Shown here: positions 33,960 through 44,382 of the stretch, piece after piece
Layout of the letters: each line of letters opens with the position of its first letter
How positions within the stretch are numbered: the first letter of the stretch is position 1
NCBI GenBank assembly: GCA_963824475.1
Contig: CAWGPR010000004.1
Coordinates: 124,001-188,000 of the forward strand
Source of the DNA: Roseiarcus sp963824475
GTDB taxonomy: Bacteria > Pseudomonadota > Alphaproteobacteria > Rhizobiales > Beijerinckiaceae
Reading direction: 5' to 3'
Length of the DNA: 64,000 bases
Notes under the pieces: generated by a model
The model's input: the letters and a program-made list of their open reading frames with translations, nothing else
Told to the model about the DNA's origin: nothing
The model's database searches: none
Made by a program: the position numbers and the translations under genes

Positions 33960-34233
33960 CCGACAGATAGTGCGCTCTTAACCGCCGACTGGGGAAGGCC
34001 GTCTTCAGGAATATCCCTTCCGGCGTCGGAACATAGGGGACGGCGTAGACGTAGCCGTTCGCGAGGACCACCAGCATGCGCTGGCCGGGATATTTATCCC
34101 GATTCGGGTGCTCGATGTCGTCGAGAAGCCCGCCGCTTTCAATGGCCGCGACAATGTCCTCGAAACATATCCTTCTCTTGGCATCGGATTTGAGCTCGCG
34201 ATTCTTTTCGGGACTCCACGCGATCGTCCTCAT
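33934..34233 (-). CDS. BrnT-like toxin
   Basis: A 99-residue protein in the position and size of BrnT toxins (RelE-like fold RNases that block translation). Seen: WSPEKNRELKSDAKRRICFEDIVAAIESGGLLDD, PGQRMLVVLANGYVYAVPYV, and a final TAFPSRRLRAHYL. The match is by overall pattern, not by a unique motif. It lies between ureC and the antitoxin and is on the same strand, so it may be part of a longer message. Confidence 0.72.
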   Translation of the reverse strand: MRTIAWSPEKNRELKSDAKRRICFEDIVAAIESGGLLDDIEHPNRDKYPGQRMLVVLANGYVYAVPYVPTPEGIFLKTAFPSRRLRAHYLSGESNEESA

Positions 34234-34293
34234 ACCGCGAGTGTATGGACAGAGTAAGGCCTGTCAAATCCCCGCGTCGACTTGCGCCGGCCC

Positions 34294-36027
<1,734 letters not shown>

Positions 36028-36036
36028 CGAGAGGAC

Positions 36037-36432
36037 TCACGGCACGGGGGAAAAGGCGGAATGATCGAGGGCTGCTTGATCGAATGTCGCGGTGGAGGCG
36101 CAGCCAAGTTCAAGGTTGATCTCGGCGAGGAAGTAGTCGGGAAAGTCGGCCTTCCCGGAGCGGTAAGCGGTAAGAGCATCCTGCGCGGCGTGGCGGAACG
36201 AGACTTCCAGGTCGTCCATAGAAAGGACCCCCTCGATCAGACGCGCCACTTCGTGCCGCTTTTTCTTAAAGTTCCGGGCAAGCGTCCAGGCGAACTCGGC
36301 GAGCACGACGGGATTGACGACGCAAGGCTCGTCGGCTGTCGCCGCGTTGACAAAGCTGCGCGCACGGTTGTTCTACGCAGGATCGTCTTCGACGAACAGG
36401 CGCAGCAGAACGTTCGTGTCGAGGCCGATCAT
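36037..36432 (-). pseudogene. VapC-like PIN-domain toxin with internal amber codon
   Basis: Starting at ATG 36432 the frame reads MIGLDTNVLLRLFVEDDPA, then TAG at 36373-36375, and continues NNRARSFVNAATADEPCVV to the end at 36037 without other stops. The remainder is a full PIN domain (VVLAEFAWTLARNFKKKR, then DALTAYRSGKADFPDYFLAEIN). The stop replaces what is often glutamine after DDPA, so a single CAG to TAG change is enough. The start overlaps the antitoxin stop by four bases. Unless suppressed, the toxin is not made. Confidence 0.8.
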
Positions 36433-36734
36433 CCTTTACGGCTTCTTCGCTCACGTTCAATCATAGCAGCCGTGATCGCTTCGTCGATCGTCTTGTCCAA
36501 ATCGAGGCCCGCTTCGCCGGCGCGAAACGCATTGGCGCGCGCGAAATCGACGATCCGGCGACGCTTGCGCGCTTCGAGCCGGATCGACCCGTCGGGCGCT
36601 TGCATAAATCGCAGCCGGTCTCCGGCCGAGATGTCGAGCGCCTTGCGCAAGTCATTGGGCACAGTGATCTGGCCTTTGCTGGTCACGGTCGCTTCGCCGA
36701 AGTCATGGGCAACGGCGGCTCGCTTGACGGTCAT
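36429..36734 (-). CDS. AbrB/MazE-type antitoxin
   Basis: A 101-residue SpoVT-AbrB protein. GEATVTSKGQITVPNDLRKAL then GDRLRFMQAPDGSIRL form the swapped-hairpin DNA-binding domain; the C-terminal helix (LDKTIDEAITAAMIERERR) would bind the toxin. It pairs with the PIN gene downstream (ATGA overlap), giving a VapBC-like module, with the antitoxin first. The pair lies between the urease structural genes. With the toxin broken, only the repressor remains. Confidence 0.88.
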   Translation of the reverse strand: MTVKRAAVAHDFGEATVTSKGQITVPNDLRKALDISAGDRLRFMQAPDGSIRLEARKRRRIVDFARANAFRAGEAGLDLDKTIDEAITAAMIERERRSRKG

Positions 36735-36827
36735 CTGAATATCCAGGTTGCCTTACCTCATACAATGTAAGGCGGACACACTCGTAAGGCAATTGGGCCT
36801 CTCACCGACCCTCGTGAGCGTGAGACC

Positions 36828-37448
36828 TCACACCTTTCCCATCACCTCCTGGCGGAAGCCATAGACCTCGCGCTTTCCGGCGATTGCGACGAGGCGCACG
36901 GCTCGGCTCTGGCCGGGTTCGAAGCGGATCGCCGTCCCGGCCGGGATGTCGAGCCGGAAGCCTCTCGCCTTTTTGCGATCGAACTTGAGCGCCGGGTTGG
37001 TCTCGAAGAAATGATAATGCGAGCCGACCTGGATCGGCCGGTCGCCGGAATTGGACACGTCCAGCGTGAGCGTCTCCCGCCCGACGTTCATCGCGATCTC
37101 GCCGGGTTCGGCCATCACTTCGCCGGGGACCTGCTTATCGTCCGCGCCGCGGATCGGATGGTGGACGGTGACGAGCTTCGTGCCGTCGGGAAAGGTCGCC
37201 TCGACCTGAATGTCGTGGATCATCGAGGCGATCCCATCCATCACCTGATCGGCGGAGACGACATGCGCGCCGGCCTCCATGAGTTCGGCGACCGAACGCC
37301 CATCGCGCGCGCCCTCGACGACGAAATCGGTGATGAGCGCCACCGCCTCCGGGTGGTTGAGCTTCACGCCGCGCTCGAGCCGGCGTCGCGCCACCATCGC
37401 CGCCATCGCGATCAGAAGCTTATCCTTTTCCCGCGGCGTCAAATTCAT
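36828..37448 (-). CDS. ureAB: Urease gamma-beta fusion subunit
   Basis: The two small urease subunits are joined in one 206-residue chain. Residues 1-100 are gamma (MNLTPREKDKLLIAMAAMVA, VKLNHPEAVALITDFV), and residues from about 109 are beta (VPGEVMAEPGEIAMNVGRE, VGSHYHFFETNPALKFDR, PGQSRAVRLVAIAG). Such fusions are known in several bacteria. With UreC it forms the apoenzyme. It is followed by the AbrB-type gene after 93 bases rather than by ureC. Confidence 0.96.
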   Translation of the reverse strand: MNLTPREKDKLLIAMAAMVARRRLERGVKLNHPEAVALITDFVVEGARDGRSVAELMEAGAHVVSADQVMDGIASMIHDIQVEATFPDGTKLVTVHHPIRGADDKQVPGEVMAEPGEIAMNVGRETLTLDVSNSGDRPIQVGSHYHFFETNPALKFDRKKARGFRLDIPAGTAIRFEPGQSRAVRLVAIAGKREVYGFRQEVMGKV

Positions 37449-37502
37449 GGGCCCTCGTCCCTCCTCATGCTCTTTGATCGGCCCAGCAAATTTCGCGCCT
37501 TT

Positions 37503-38333
37503 TTAGGGCCAGAGCCGCGGCTTGCGACCGCCGAGCGCGACAATGGACGCGACGAGGCCCATGCGCAATCGGTCGGACGAAGCTGCGAGAAGGCGGACGA
37601 CGACCAGCCCATCGAAGGCGCTCGCGCCGCTCTCGACGCCCGAGCTTGTCGCTTCGAGCGCCGCCCGCAAATCGGGCAAGCGCGCCTCGATATTGGGCGC
37701 CGCAGCGACGATCGTCGAGAGCGCACGCGCGCCCGCCCCGACGGCCTTGCGCTCGAGGACCGCGCCAGCGCGCTCAAGCCGCGTCTCATCGGCGAACACG
37801 AGCCTGCCGTCGCGGCGCACGCGCCATGAGTCTCTAACGCTCGCGTCGATCCGGCTTTCGCCCATCGCCAGGCGGCCGAACACGAGCGTTTCGGCGACAA
37901 TCAGTGCGGCCTCGGCCGACATCTCGACCTCGAGCCACCGCTCGAGCCGCGCGCCGTCGAACATCAGCGTCTCCTGAGGCAGCCAGAAAAGCCGCGCGCC
38001 GGACGCGAGAGAGAGCGCGGTCGCAATGTGGGCCGGCGGGCCGTCGCTGCGATAAATCCGTTCCGCCGAAGGCGTGGTCGCCTCGACCTCGGCGCCCTCG
38101 CTCAGCGTAAGGTTCACGGAATAGGAGTCGCCGCCCGCAACCCCGCCGCCGGTGTTGACGATCGCCGCCTCGCAAGGGTTCGACGAACGAGGAAAGCGCC
38201 AGCGGAGGCCCCCGGTCTCGAACAGTCGCGCAGGTTCGGTGCGCGCCCCGACGCGCACGAACGACCCGCGCAATTCGGCTTTCGCCCTCTGGCGCGCGGG
38301 CGGCGCCTCGACGGGGCCGAGCGAATCCGTCAC
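37503..38333 (-). CDS. ureD: Urease accessory protein UreD
   Basis: Assembly scaffold that binds apo-urease for nickel delivery. From GTG 38333 the protein has 276 residues, in the usual range. Seen are RAKAELRGSFVRVGARTEPARLFETGGLRWRFP, the NTGGGVAGGDSYSVNLTL motif (hallmark), ATTPSAERIYRS, and WLPQETLMFDGARLERW. GTG 38333 is preferred because upstream in-frame codons overlap the GT39 gene and look unlike UreD. The ureAB gene follows after 54 bases. Confidence 0.92.
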   Translation of the reverse strand: MTDSLGPVEAPPARQRAKAELRGSFVRVGARTEPARLFETGGLRWRFPRSSNPCEAAIVNTGGGVAGGDSYSVNLTLSEGAEVEATTPSAERIYRSDGPPAHIATALSLASGARLFWLPQETLMFDGARLERWLEVEMSAEAALIVAETLVFGRLAMGESRIDASVRDSWRVRRDGRLVFADETRLERAGAVLERKAVGAGARALSTIVAAAPNIEARLPDLRAALEATSSGVESGASAFDGLVVVRLLAASSDRLRMGLVASIVALGGRKPRLWP

Positions 38334-38367
38334 TGCCGCAGGGCCGGATCGAGCCCAGCGGCGCCGG

Positions 38368-39951
38368 TCACGACGAGCATTGCCGTTGAAGATTGACCTC
38401 GCCGCGTGGGCAGACCGGGTCGAGCACCGGCGCGTAGGGATCGGCGACCCGGTAGAGCTCATAAGCCTCGAGCGTTCCGCCGGCTTGGCGCCGCTGCAAC
38501 AGGCCGGCCGGCTCCACTTCACGAAAGCGCATCTTCAGGATCAGGTCGAAATGGCGGCCCGGTTCGCCCAACGCGAGCCCAGCCTCGGCGAACAGCGTCG
38601 CCGGCGGCTGAGGCTCGAATATCCATCGCATGCGCTGCTCCGGCTGCACGATTGGGATCGCCGGATCGCCGTAATAGGTCATCAGTGAAGTCAGCGCATA
38701 GCCCTGCGTCAGCACATAAGACGCGTTGTCGGCGCGCGCCTTGGAGTCGAGATCGCGCGCCAGGGCGCGAAAGCCCTCGAGCCGCGCGAACGGATTGGCT
38801 GGGCCCAGCGGAACGGCGCCGGTCATGGCCTCGGCGAAGGCCAGCGCCGCGATGATGAGCCCAACTGGCGCGGCCCATAGAGCCGCTTTCGCGATCGCGG
38901 CGGCGAAGTCTGAACCGCCGCTGCGGCGCGCCTCGGCGACCCAGTCGGCGGCCAGAATCGCCGCCGCCGGATAAAGCGGCGCGAGCCAGTTTCCCTGCAC
39001 GCGGTCGTGGAGCGAATGCAAAAGGAAATAGACCGCCGCGGGCGCAATCGTGCAGGCGAGAATGCGCCGGCCTTCGTCGCGCGAGCGCGCCAGGATGGGC
39101 GCGCGCCAAGGTATGGCCGCGACGGCGGGGACCAGCGCGGCGACAACCAGTGGATTGAGGAGTCCGATCTGCGCGATGAGGAACTCGGCCAAGTAATAGG
39201 GCTCAAATCCATTCGGGGGCGCGCGGCCGAGCTGCTTGACGAAGGTCGCCCAGCCGTGCTCGGCGTTCCAGATGACGAACGGGGCGAAAATCACGAGCGC
39301 CACGGCGAGGCCGGCGAACAGCGCGGGCGAAACGAGCCAGCGGCGCAGCGACGGCGTCGCGACCAAGGCGAGCCCGACGCCGGCGGCGAAAAAGGCGCCG
39401 GTGAATTTCGATTGCAGCGCCAGGCCGAGCGTCAAGCCCAGGGCGATCAGCCAGCGCTTTTGGCCCGTCCGCCAAAGCTCGACAAGCTCCGCAAGGCCGA
39501 GGGTCCAAAACACAACCAGCGGCGCATCGGGAGTGACGAACACCGCCCCGATGGCGACCAGCGGCATGGCGATCCACATAAGCGCTGCGAGCGCCGCCTT
39601 TTCCCCCGAACCAAACAGGCGCCAGGCTATGAAGGCAATGAGCGCAGGCATCGCGCCGACGACAAGGAGCGAAAGCGCCCGCGCCCCAAGCTCGGCGCCG
39701 CCGAACAGCGAAGTCGAGGCGTGGATGAGGAGGGCGACAATCGGCGGGTGATCGAGGTATCCGAAAGAAAGCGAGCGCGACCAAAGCGTATAATAAGCTT
39801 CGTCGAAAGTAAGCTCGAGCCGGCGGGCGGCCAGCGCCTGCATCGCTAAAAGCGCGAGCGGCGCGGCGCAGGCAAAAAGGCCGAGCCAAGCGGCGCGGCG
39901 CGGCGCGGCTTCAGCCCGCACAGCGGCGGCGACCGTGGAATTGCCGCTCAC
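38368..39951 (-). CDS. Glycosyltransferase family 39 (PMT_2) membrane protein
   Basis: Polytopic GT-C glycosyltransferase of 527 residues, ArnT-like. It transfers a sugar from a lipid carrier to an envelope acceptor; donor and acceptor are unknown. The first loop has LTFDEAYYTLWSRSLSFGYLDHPP, with the catalytic aspartate-glutamate pair. About eleven membrane helices follow and a soluble C-terminal domain (TQGYALTSLMTYYGDP) ends the protein. GTG 39951 is chosen because GAAGG lies six bases upstream. It starts upstream of ureD on the same strand, so it may read into the urease genes. Confidence 0.85.
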   Translation of the reverse strand: MSGNSTVAAAVRAEAAPRRAAWLGLFACAAPLALLAMQALAARRLELTFDEAYYTLWSRSLSFGYLDHPPIVALLIHASTSLFGGAELGARALSLLVVGAMPALIAFIAWRLFGSGEKAALAALMWIAMPLVAIGAVFVTPDAPLVVFWTLGLAELVELWRTGQKRWLIALGLTLGLALQSKFTGAFFAAGVGLALVATPSLRRWLVSPALFAGLAVALVIFAPFVIWNAEHGWATFVKQLGRAPPNGFEPYYLAEFLIAQIGLLNPLVVAALVPAVAAIPWRAPILARSRDEGRRILACTIAPAAVYFLLHSLHDRVQGNWLAPLYPAAAILAADWVAEARRSGGSDFAAAIAKAALWAAPVGLIIAALAFAEAMTGAVPLGPANPFARLEGFRALARDLDSKARADNASYVLTQGYALTSLMTYYGDPAIPIVQPEQRMRWIFEPQPPATLFAEAGLALGEPGRHFDLILKMRFREVEPAGLLQRRQAGGTLEAYELYRVADPYAPVLDPVCPRGEVNLQRQCSS

Positions 39952-40177
39952 CTCGTCGCCTTCGCCCTCATCGCCGCCATCGGTTTTCGCGCCGATCCGT
40001 CCGTCGCACGCGCAGACGCTTGTCGTCAATCATCGCGGCCTTCACGAGGGACGGCGGAAAAAATTGTGAAATTGACGCGAAGGTGTTGCGCGCCGCACAC
40101 AGGCGCCTTGCGGCCGACGTCGTATAAGTCCTCGATGGCGCCGCAGAAAGACAGGCGGCGCAATCCGGTTTGGAGTC

Positions 40178-41425
40178 ATGGCGGCCGCGGCGGACAAGAA
40201 ACGCTCGAGAGACCCAACCCGCGACGAGGCCGCCGACGCCGCGGACGCGTCGCGATTTTTCTCGCGCATCGGTTACCTTGTACTGGCCGTCGGCGCGCCG
40301 GTCGGGGTCGTGCTCCACCCGCTTGGCCTATACGTGATGTTCTCGATTGGCGTGGCCCTGATTCTGACCGCATCGGCTCTCGACGCGGGGCCCGGATTTC
40401 TCGAGCGCTTCATGCGGCCGTTCTTCGTTCCCGCCTTTCTCGCCTTGCTGGCGGGATTGGCTTGGGCGGCGTTGTCAATTCTGTGGACGCCATATCCGGT
40501 CGCGGCGGCGCAACTCCTGCTCAAACTGATCGTCCTCCTCGTCGCGACAATGCTGGCGGTGGCGGCGCCGCGCGAAAACGCGAGCGCAACCGACCTTTAC
40601 CTGTTCCCGATTGGCGTGGTCGCCGGCATGGCGACAATCGTCGCCAGAGCGCTTGCCGAGACGCTGACCGGCGCGCTAGACGACGGCCGGCTCATGGACG
40701 GCGCGGTCGCGATCGCCGTGCTGCTGTTCCCGGCGATGGGAGGGCTCGCGGCGCGCGGACGCAACGGACTGGCGCGCCTGCTTTTGATCGTCGCTCTCTG
40801 CTTCGCCTATATCTATAGTTATACTCCGCTCACGATCGCCTTGTTTGCCGGCTATCTGGCGCTGTCGTTCGCGATCTCGGACTTGTCGCGCACCGCGCGC
40901 GAATTGAGCTGGGGCGCCGCCGCGCTCATCCTATTGTCGCCGTTGATACCGGCGCTCGCGCCCACCATCTCGGCGTGGATCTTCCATGTGCGGCTCGGCT
41001 CGCTGCCGGCCCCCTATCGCTCGCTGTCGGTGGCGGCGGACGTGTTCACGCACGACAAGCTCAGGCTGATTACCGGCCACGGATTTGCGACGGTCAGTCA
41101 TGGCGTTCGTGACGGCATCTTGCCGGCCGACACTCCGCGCGCGCTTGCCTTTACGGTCTGGTATGAGCTTGGGATCGTCGGCGCCATATTGGCGGCGGCG
41201 GGGGCGTGGCTCGCGTTCCGCGATCTCCCGCGCGCGCCAGCGCAACTCGCGCCATATATGGCGGCAAGCTTCTCGGCCGTCGTCGCGCTCGCGTTTCTCA
41301 ACGTCGATTTCGCCGAAATGACGACGCTGACCCTGATCGGTGTCGCCATCATTTCGACCGACGTCGCCGCGCGCAGCCAATACCGCACGAGCCGCCCTTC
41401 GGCGGCCGGACTCGCCAATCTCTGA
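40178..41425 (+). CDS. O-antigen ligase/polymerase-like membrane protein
   Basis: A 415-residue inner-membrane protein with about eleven helices and WaaL/Wzy-like features: a long periplasmic loop with LRLITGHGFATVSHGVRDG, then FTVWYELGIVGAILAAAGAW as the next helix. Such proteins join or polymerise glycans on lipid carriers. The N-terminal 25 residues are polar and charged (ADKKRSRDPTRDE). It is divergent from the GT39 gene, with about 225 bases between, so the two may form an envelope-glycan unit with a shared control region. Confidence 0.78.
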   Translation: MAAAADKKRSRDPTRDEAADAADASRFFSRIGYLVLAVGAPVGVVLHPLGLYVMFSIGVALILTASALDAGPGFLERFMRPFFVPAFLALLAGLAWAALSILWTPYPVAAAQLLLKLIVLLVATMLAVAAPRENASATDLYLFPIGVVAGMATIVARALAETLTGALDDGRLMDGAVAIAVLLFPAMGGLAARGRNGLARLLLIVALCFAYIYSYTPLTIALFAGYLALSFAISDLSRTARELSWGAAALILLSPLIPALAPTISAWIFHVRLGSLPAPYRSLSVAADVFTHDKLRLITGHGFATVSHGVRDGILPADTPRALAFTVWYELGIVGAILAAAGAWLAFRDLPRAPAQLAPYMAASFSAVVALAFLNVDFAEMTTLTLIGVAIISTDVAARSQYRTSRPSAAGLANL

Positions 41426-41459
41426 GGTCGCCGCCGCGCTTCGTTCCGCCCTCCGCGCC

Positions 41460-41756
41460 TCAGCGCTTCCTAGCGAACGACATCGGTCCGTGGCCGATGC
41501 GCGGCCGCTTGTACTCGACCACGACGGCGCGCGTCCGGCCCGTCACCAGGCTCGCCCGGCCACGCGTCCTGGCAGCCTGTTTGGCCGCCAGCACCTTGAC
41601 CTCCTCGACCGGCACACCCATGAGGGAAGCGGCAATTTCTGCGCGCTGACTGGGGTCAGCGGCCAAACTCTCAGCGGCGATCAAAGCCTCTTCGATTGTG
41701 GGGTTGTCACGGCGAACGCGGCGAACGCCCCATTTGGTCTTCCAGGTGGCTGCCAT
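41460..41756 (-). CDS. Conserved hypothetical protein
   Basis: I do not recognise the family. The 98-residue product from ATG 41756 (GAGGGG upstream) begins MAATWKTKWGVRRVRRDNPT, then has a helical middle (IEEALIAAESLAADPSQRAEIAASLM) and a basic tail with VVVEYKRPRIGHGPMSF. No signal peptide or membrane helix is present. The net positive charge might suggest nucleic-acid contact, which is inference. It is convergent with the O-antigen ligase-like gene. Confidence 0.6.
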   Translation of the reverse strand: MAATWKTKWGVRRVRRDNPTIEEALIAAESLAADPSQRAEIAASLMGVPVEEVKVLAAKQAARTRGRASLVTGRTRAVVVEYKRPRIGHGPMSFARKR

Positions 41757-41975
41757 AGGCCCCTCTGAAATCCTCTCCACTCGTTGAGAGGTGAAGCTAG
41801 CAGAATTGTTGCACCGCAGCAATCCGATTCGACCTTCAACACTTTTGTTACCCACATGTGCTGTGCGATATGCAGGAAACATGCCCGAGTCGGTCTGATC
41901 GTGAGCGCTGGTCACATCGGTCCAGGCCCTATCCTGAGGCGCGCTGCCGAGAAGGCCTCCGACACGATCCGACTC

Positions 41976-42886
41976 AGAGCCTGACTCAAAAGTCTACGGC
42001 CTGGCGAGGCGCCTGAGGGCGAGCTGGATGCAAGCGAGTGTGATGAAGGCCGCGAGGGTATCAGCGAGGTTCTCGTAATCTTTGGCCAGGCGGCGGTTTC
42101 GGCCGAACCAGCGACGCGGCAGGACGATAAATCCTGAACTGTCGTCGGGACGTTTGACGATCTCCACACGCAGCGGCGGCTGCGCGGCGACGGCGTGTTC
42201 GACCTGGCGGGCGTTGTAGCCGCCATCGGCCCAGACGAGTTCGAGCCAATTGAAGCGCTGGCGGATGCGGTCAAACACCAAGGCGGCGCCGTCCCGGTCC
42301 TGAATGGCGGCGGAGTGAACCACCACGCGCAAGGGCAAGCCTTCGGTATCGACCAGAGCGTGGATCTTGCGCCCCTTCACCTTCTTGCTGGCGTCATAAC
42401 CCACTGCGTCTGCTTCACCTTTCGCGCATCCCCTTTTTCGGCCGACTTGAGCGACTGGCTGTCGATGACGCCGGCGCTGGGGCTCGCCTCCCGCCCCAGC
42501 CGTTCGCGCAGCGCCGCGCGCAGTTCCTCCCAGATCGCCTCCCATACTCCCTCCCGCTGGAAAGCGCGGAAGATGTTGTAGACCGTCGAGCGCGGCGGGA
42601 AGACCCCGTGCGGCAAATAACGCCACGGGCAACCGGTTCGCAGAAGATAGAAGATCGCGTTCATCGCCAAGCGCATGTCGGTCTGGCGCGGCCGTCCGCC
42701 CGGCTTCGCCGGCGGAATCAGAGGCGCCAAGCGATCCCATTCCGCATCGTTCAGATCGCTCGGCAGACAATCCCCAGCTTGGCGATACCGGCTCCGATCA
42801 GCGTCCGTCCACATCCCGAATCATCCTCAAAATTGCAGATGACCCGGTGAATCATTCCTTCCTTAACGACTTTTGAGACAGGCTCT
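41976..42886. mobile_element. IS5-family insertion sequence
   Basis: A complete-looking element of about 911 bases. The ends are near-perfect inverted repeats: AGAGCCTGACTCAAAAGTC at the left (41976-41994) and the complement of AGAGCCTGTCTCAAAAGTC at the right (42868-42886), differing at one position. The flanks read TCA and TAA (or similar), so no clear target duplication can be stated. The right end lies 110 bases before preT. Confidence 0.88.
41994..42814 (-). CDS. IS5-family transposase (two frames, -1 frameshift)
   Basis: DDE transposase split over two frames. OrfA starts at ATG 42814 and runs to 42377, with LNDAEWDRLAPLIPP, MNAIFYLLRTGCPWRYLP and the first catalytic aspartate in AGVIDSQSLKSAEKG. 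OrfB continues from about 42431 with GYDASKKVKGRKIHALVDTEG, the second aspartate in WADGGYN and the E region in FGRNRRLAKDYE. The frames join by slipping back one base at an A-run in the codons for SAEK, which is the usual programmed frameshift of IS427-type IS5 elements. The fused product would have about 273 residues. Confidence 0.85.
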
Positions 42887-42996
42887 AAGCTGCCCACGAG
42901 CTCGGACAGGGCTTGACAGACGCCGCGCCCGGCGGAACGATTGACCAAGCGGTCAAGAACGGACTTGGCCGTCCTCCGAGCCTCTGGGGTTTCGCC

Positions 42997-44365
42997 ATGA
43001 CGATCGCCGCCAATCCGCCGGGCGCATCGGACATTCGCCCGGGACGCTTGGACAGCGAGACTTCTCAAGGACAATTTCGCCGACCTGCATGCGCCATTGA
43101 CCTTCCACGAGGCCAAGGTCGAGGCCGAGCGCTGCTATTTCTGCTTCGACGCGCCATGCCAGCAGGCCTGCCCGACCACAATCGACATTCCGCTGTTCAT
43201 CCGCCAGATCGCAGCGGGCAACCGCGCCGGGGCGGCCAAGACCATTTTCGATTCCAACATCATGGGCGGCATGTGCGCCCGGGTCTGCCCGACCGAAACG
43301 CTCTGCGAGGAGGCTTGCGTGCGCGAGGCGGCGGAGGCGAAGCCGGTCGTGATCGGCCAGTTGCAGCGCTACGCGACCGAGCCCACGATCGCGACCGGGA
43401 AATCGCCCTACGCGCGCGGCAAACCGACCGGCAAGCGGGTCGCGATCGTGGGCGCGGGGCCTGCGGGGCTCGCTTGCGCGCATGAACTCGCCGTCGCCGG
43501 CGTCGAGAGCACGATCTTCGAGCCGCGCGAGAAGGCGGGCGGCCTTAACGAATATGGCATCGCCGCTTATAAGACCGTCGACGATTTCGCCGCGCGGGAA
43601 GTCGATTTCATTCTCTCGATCGGCGGCATCGAGATCCGGCGAGGGCAGGCGCTCGGCCGCGACATCAAGCTCGAAAACCTGATGCGCGACTACGACGCAG
43701 TGTTCTTGGGGATGGGCCTTGGCTCGACCAACAAGCTGGGGCTGCCGCGGGAAACCGAACTCACGAATGTGATCAACGCCGTCGACTACATCGCCGCGCT
43801 GCGGCAGGCCAAGGACCTTTCGACGTTGCCGGTCGGCCGGCGGGTCCTGGTGATTGGCGCCGGCATGACGGCGATCAACATCGCCGTGCAGTCGAAAAAG
43901 CTCGGCGCCGAGACCGTGACCATGGTCTACCGCCGCGGGCCGGAACAGATGAAGGCGAGCTTTTATGAGCGCGAGCTGGCGCAGACGAGCGGAGTCGTGA
44001 TCCGCTATTGGGCGCGCCCCGTGGCGCTCGAGGGCCATGGCGGCGCCTTGAGCGGGGTGGTGTTCGAGAACACCCAGGAACACGGCGGCGGCCTGGCCTC
44101 GCCCGGCTCGGTTTTCCGCATCGAAGCCGACGTTCTGTTCACCGCGATCGGGCAGCGCGGCACACCGGAGGCGCTGGACGGCGCGGGGATCGAGGTCAGG
44201 GACGGTCGCATCGTCGTCGACGCCGAGCGCCGCACCAACCTCGAGCGGGTCTGGGCCGGCGGCGACTGCGTGTTCGGCGGCAAGGATCTGACGGTCAGCG
44301 CCGTCGAAGACGGCAAGCAGGCGGCGCGCTCGATCGTGGCCGCCCTTGGCGCGCCGCGCGCCTGA
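42997..44365 (+). CDS. preT: NAD-dependent dihydropyrimidine dehydrogenase, PreT subunit
   Basis: FAD/NADH subunit of the reductive pyrimidine pathway enzyme (uracil and thymine to dihydro forms). From 43097 the product carries N-terminal iron-sulfur motifs CYFCFDAPCQQACPTTIDIP and CARVCPTETLCEEACV, the FAD site VAIVGAGPAGLACAHELA, and the NADH site RVLVIGAGMTAINIAVQSKK. Upstream codons LLKDNFADLHAPLTFHEA are also native, and the likely start is ATG 42997 (MTIAANPPG, RPGRLDSET) in another frame; one extra T at 43063 separates them. If the frame is really broken, a short form from an internal codon is the only product. An IS5 element sits just upstream. Confidence 0.88.
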
Positions 44366-44382
44366 CTTGAAGCGAGGGTCTC

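Noticed and set aside
42377..42814. IS5 OrfA as a decayed transposase
   Set aside because: The second frame continues directly with a slip at an A-run, the known arrangement for this IS group, so the split is probably programmed rather than damage.
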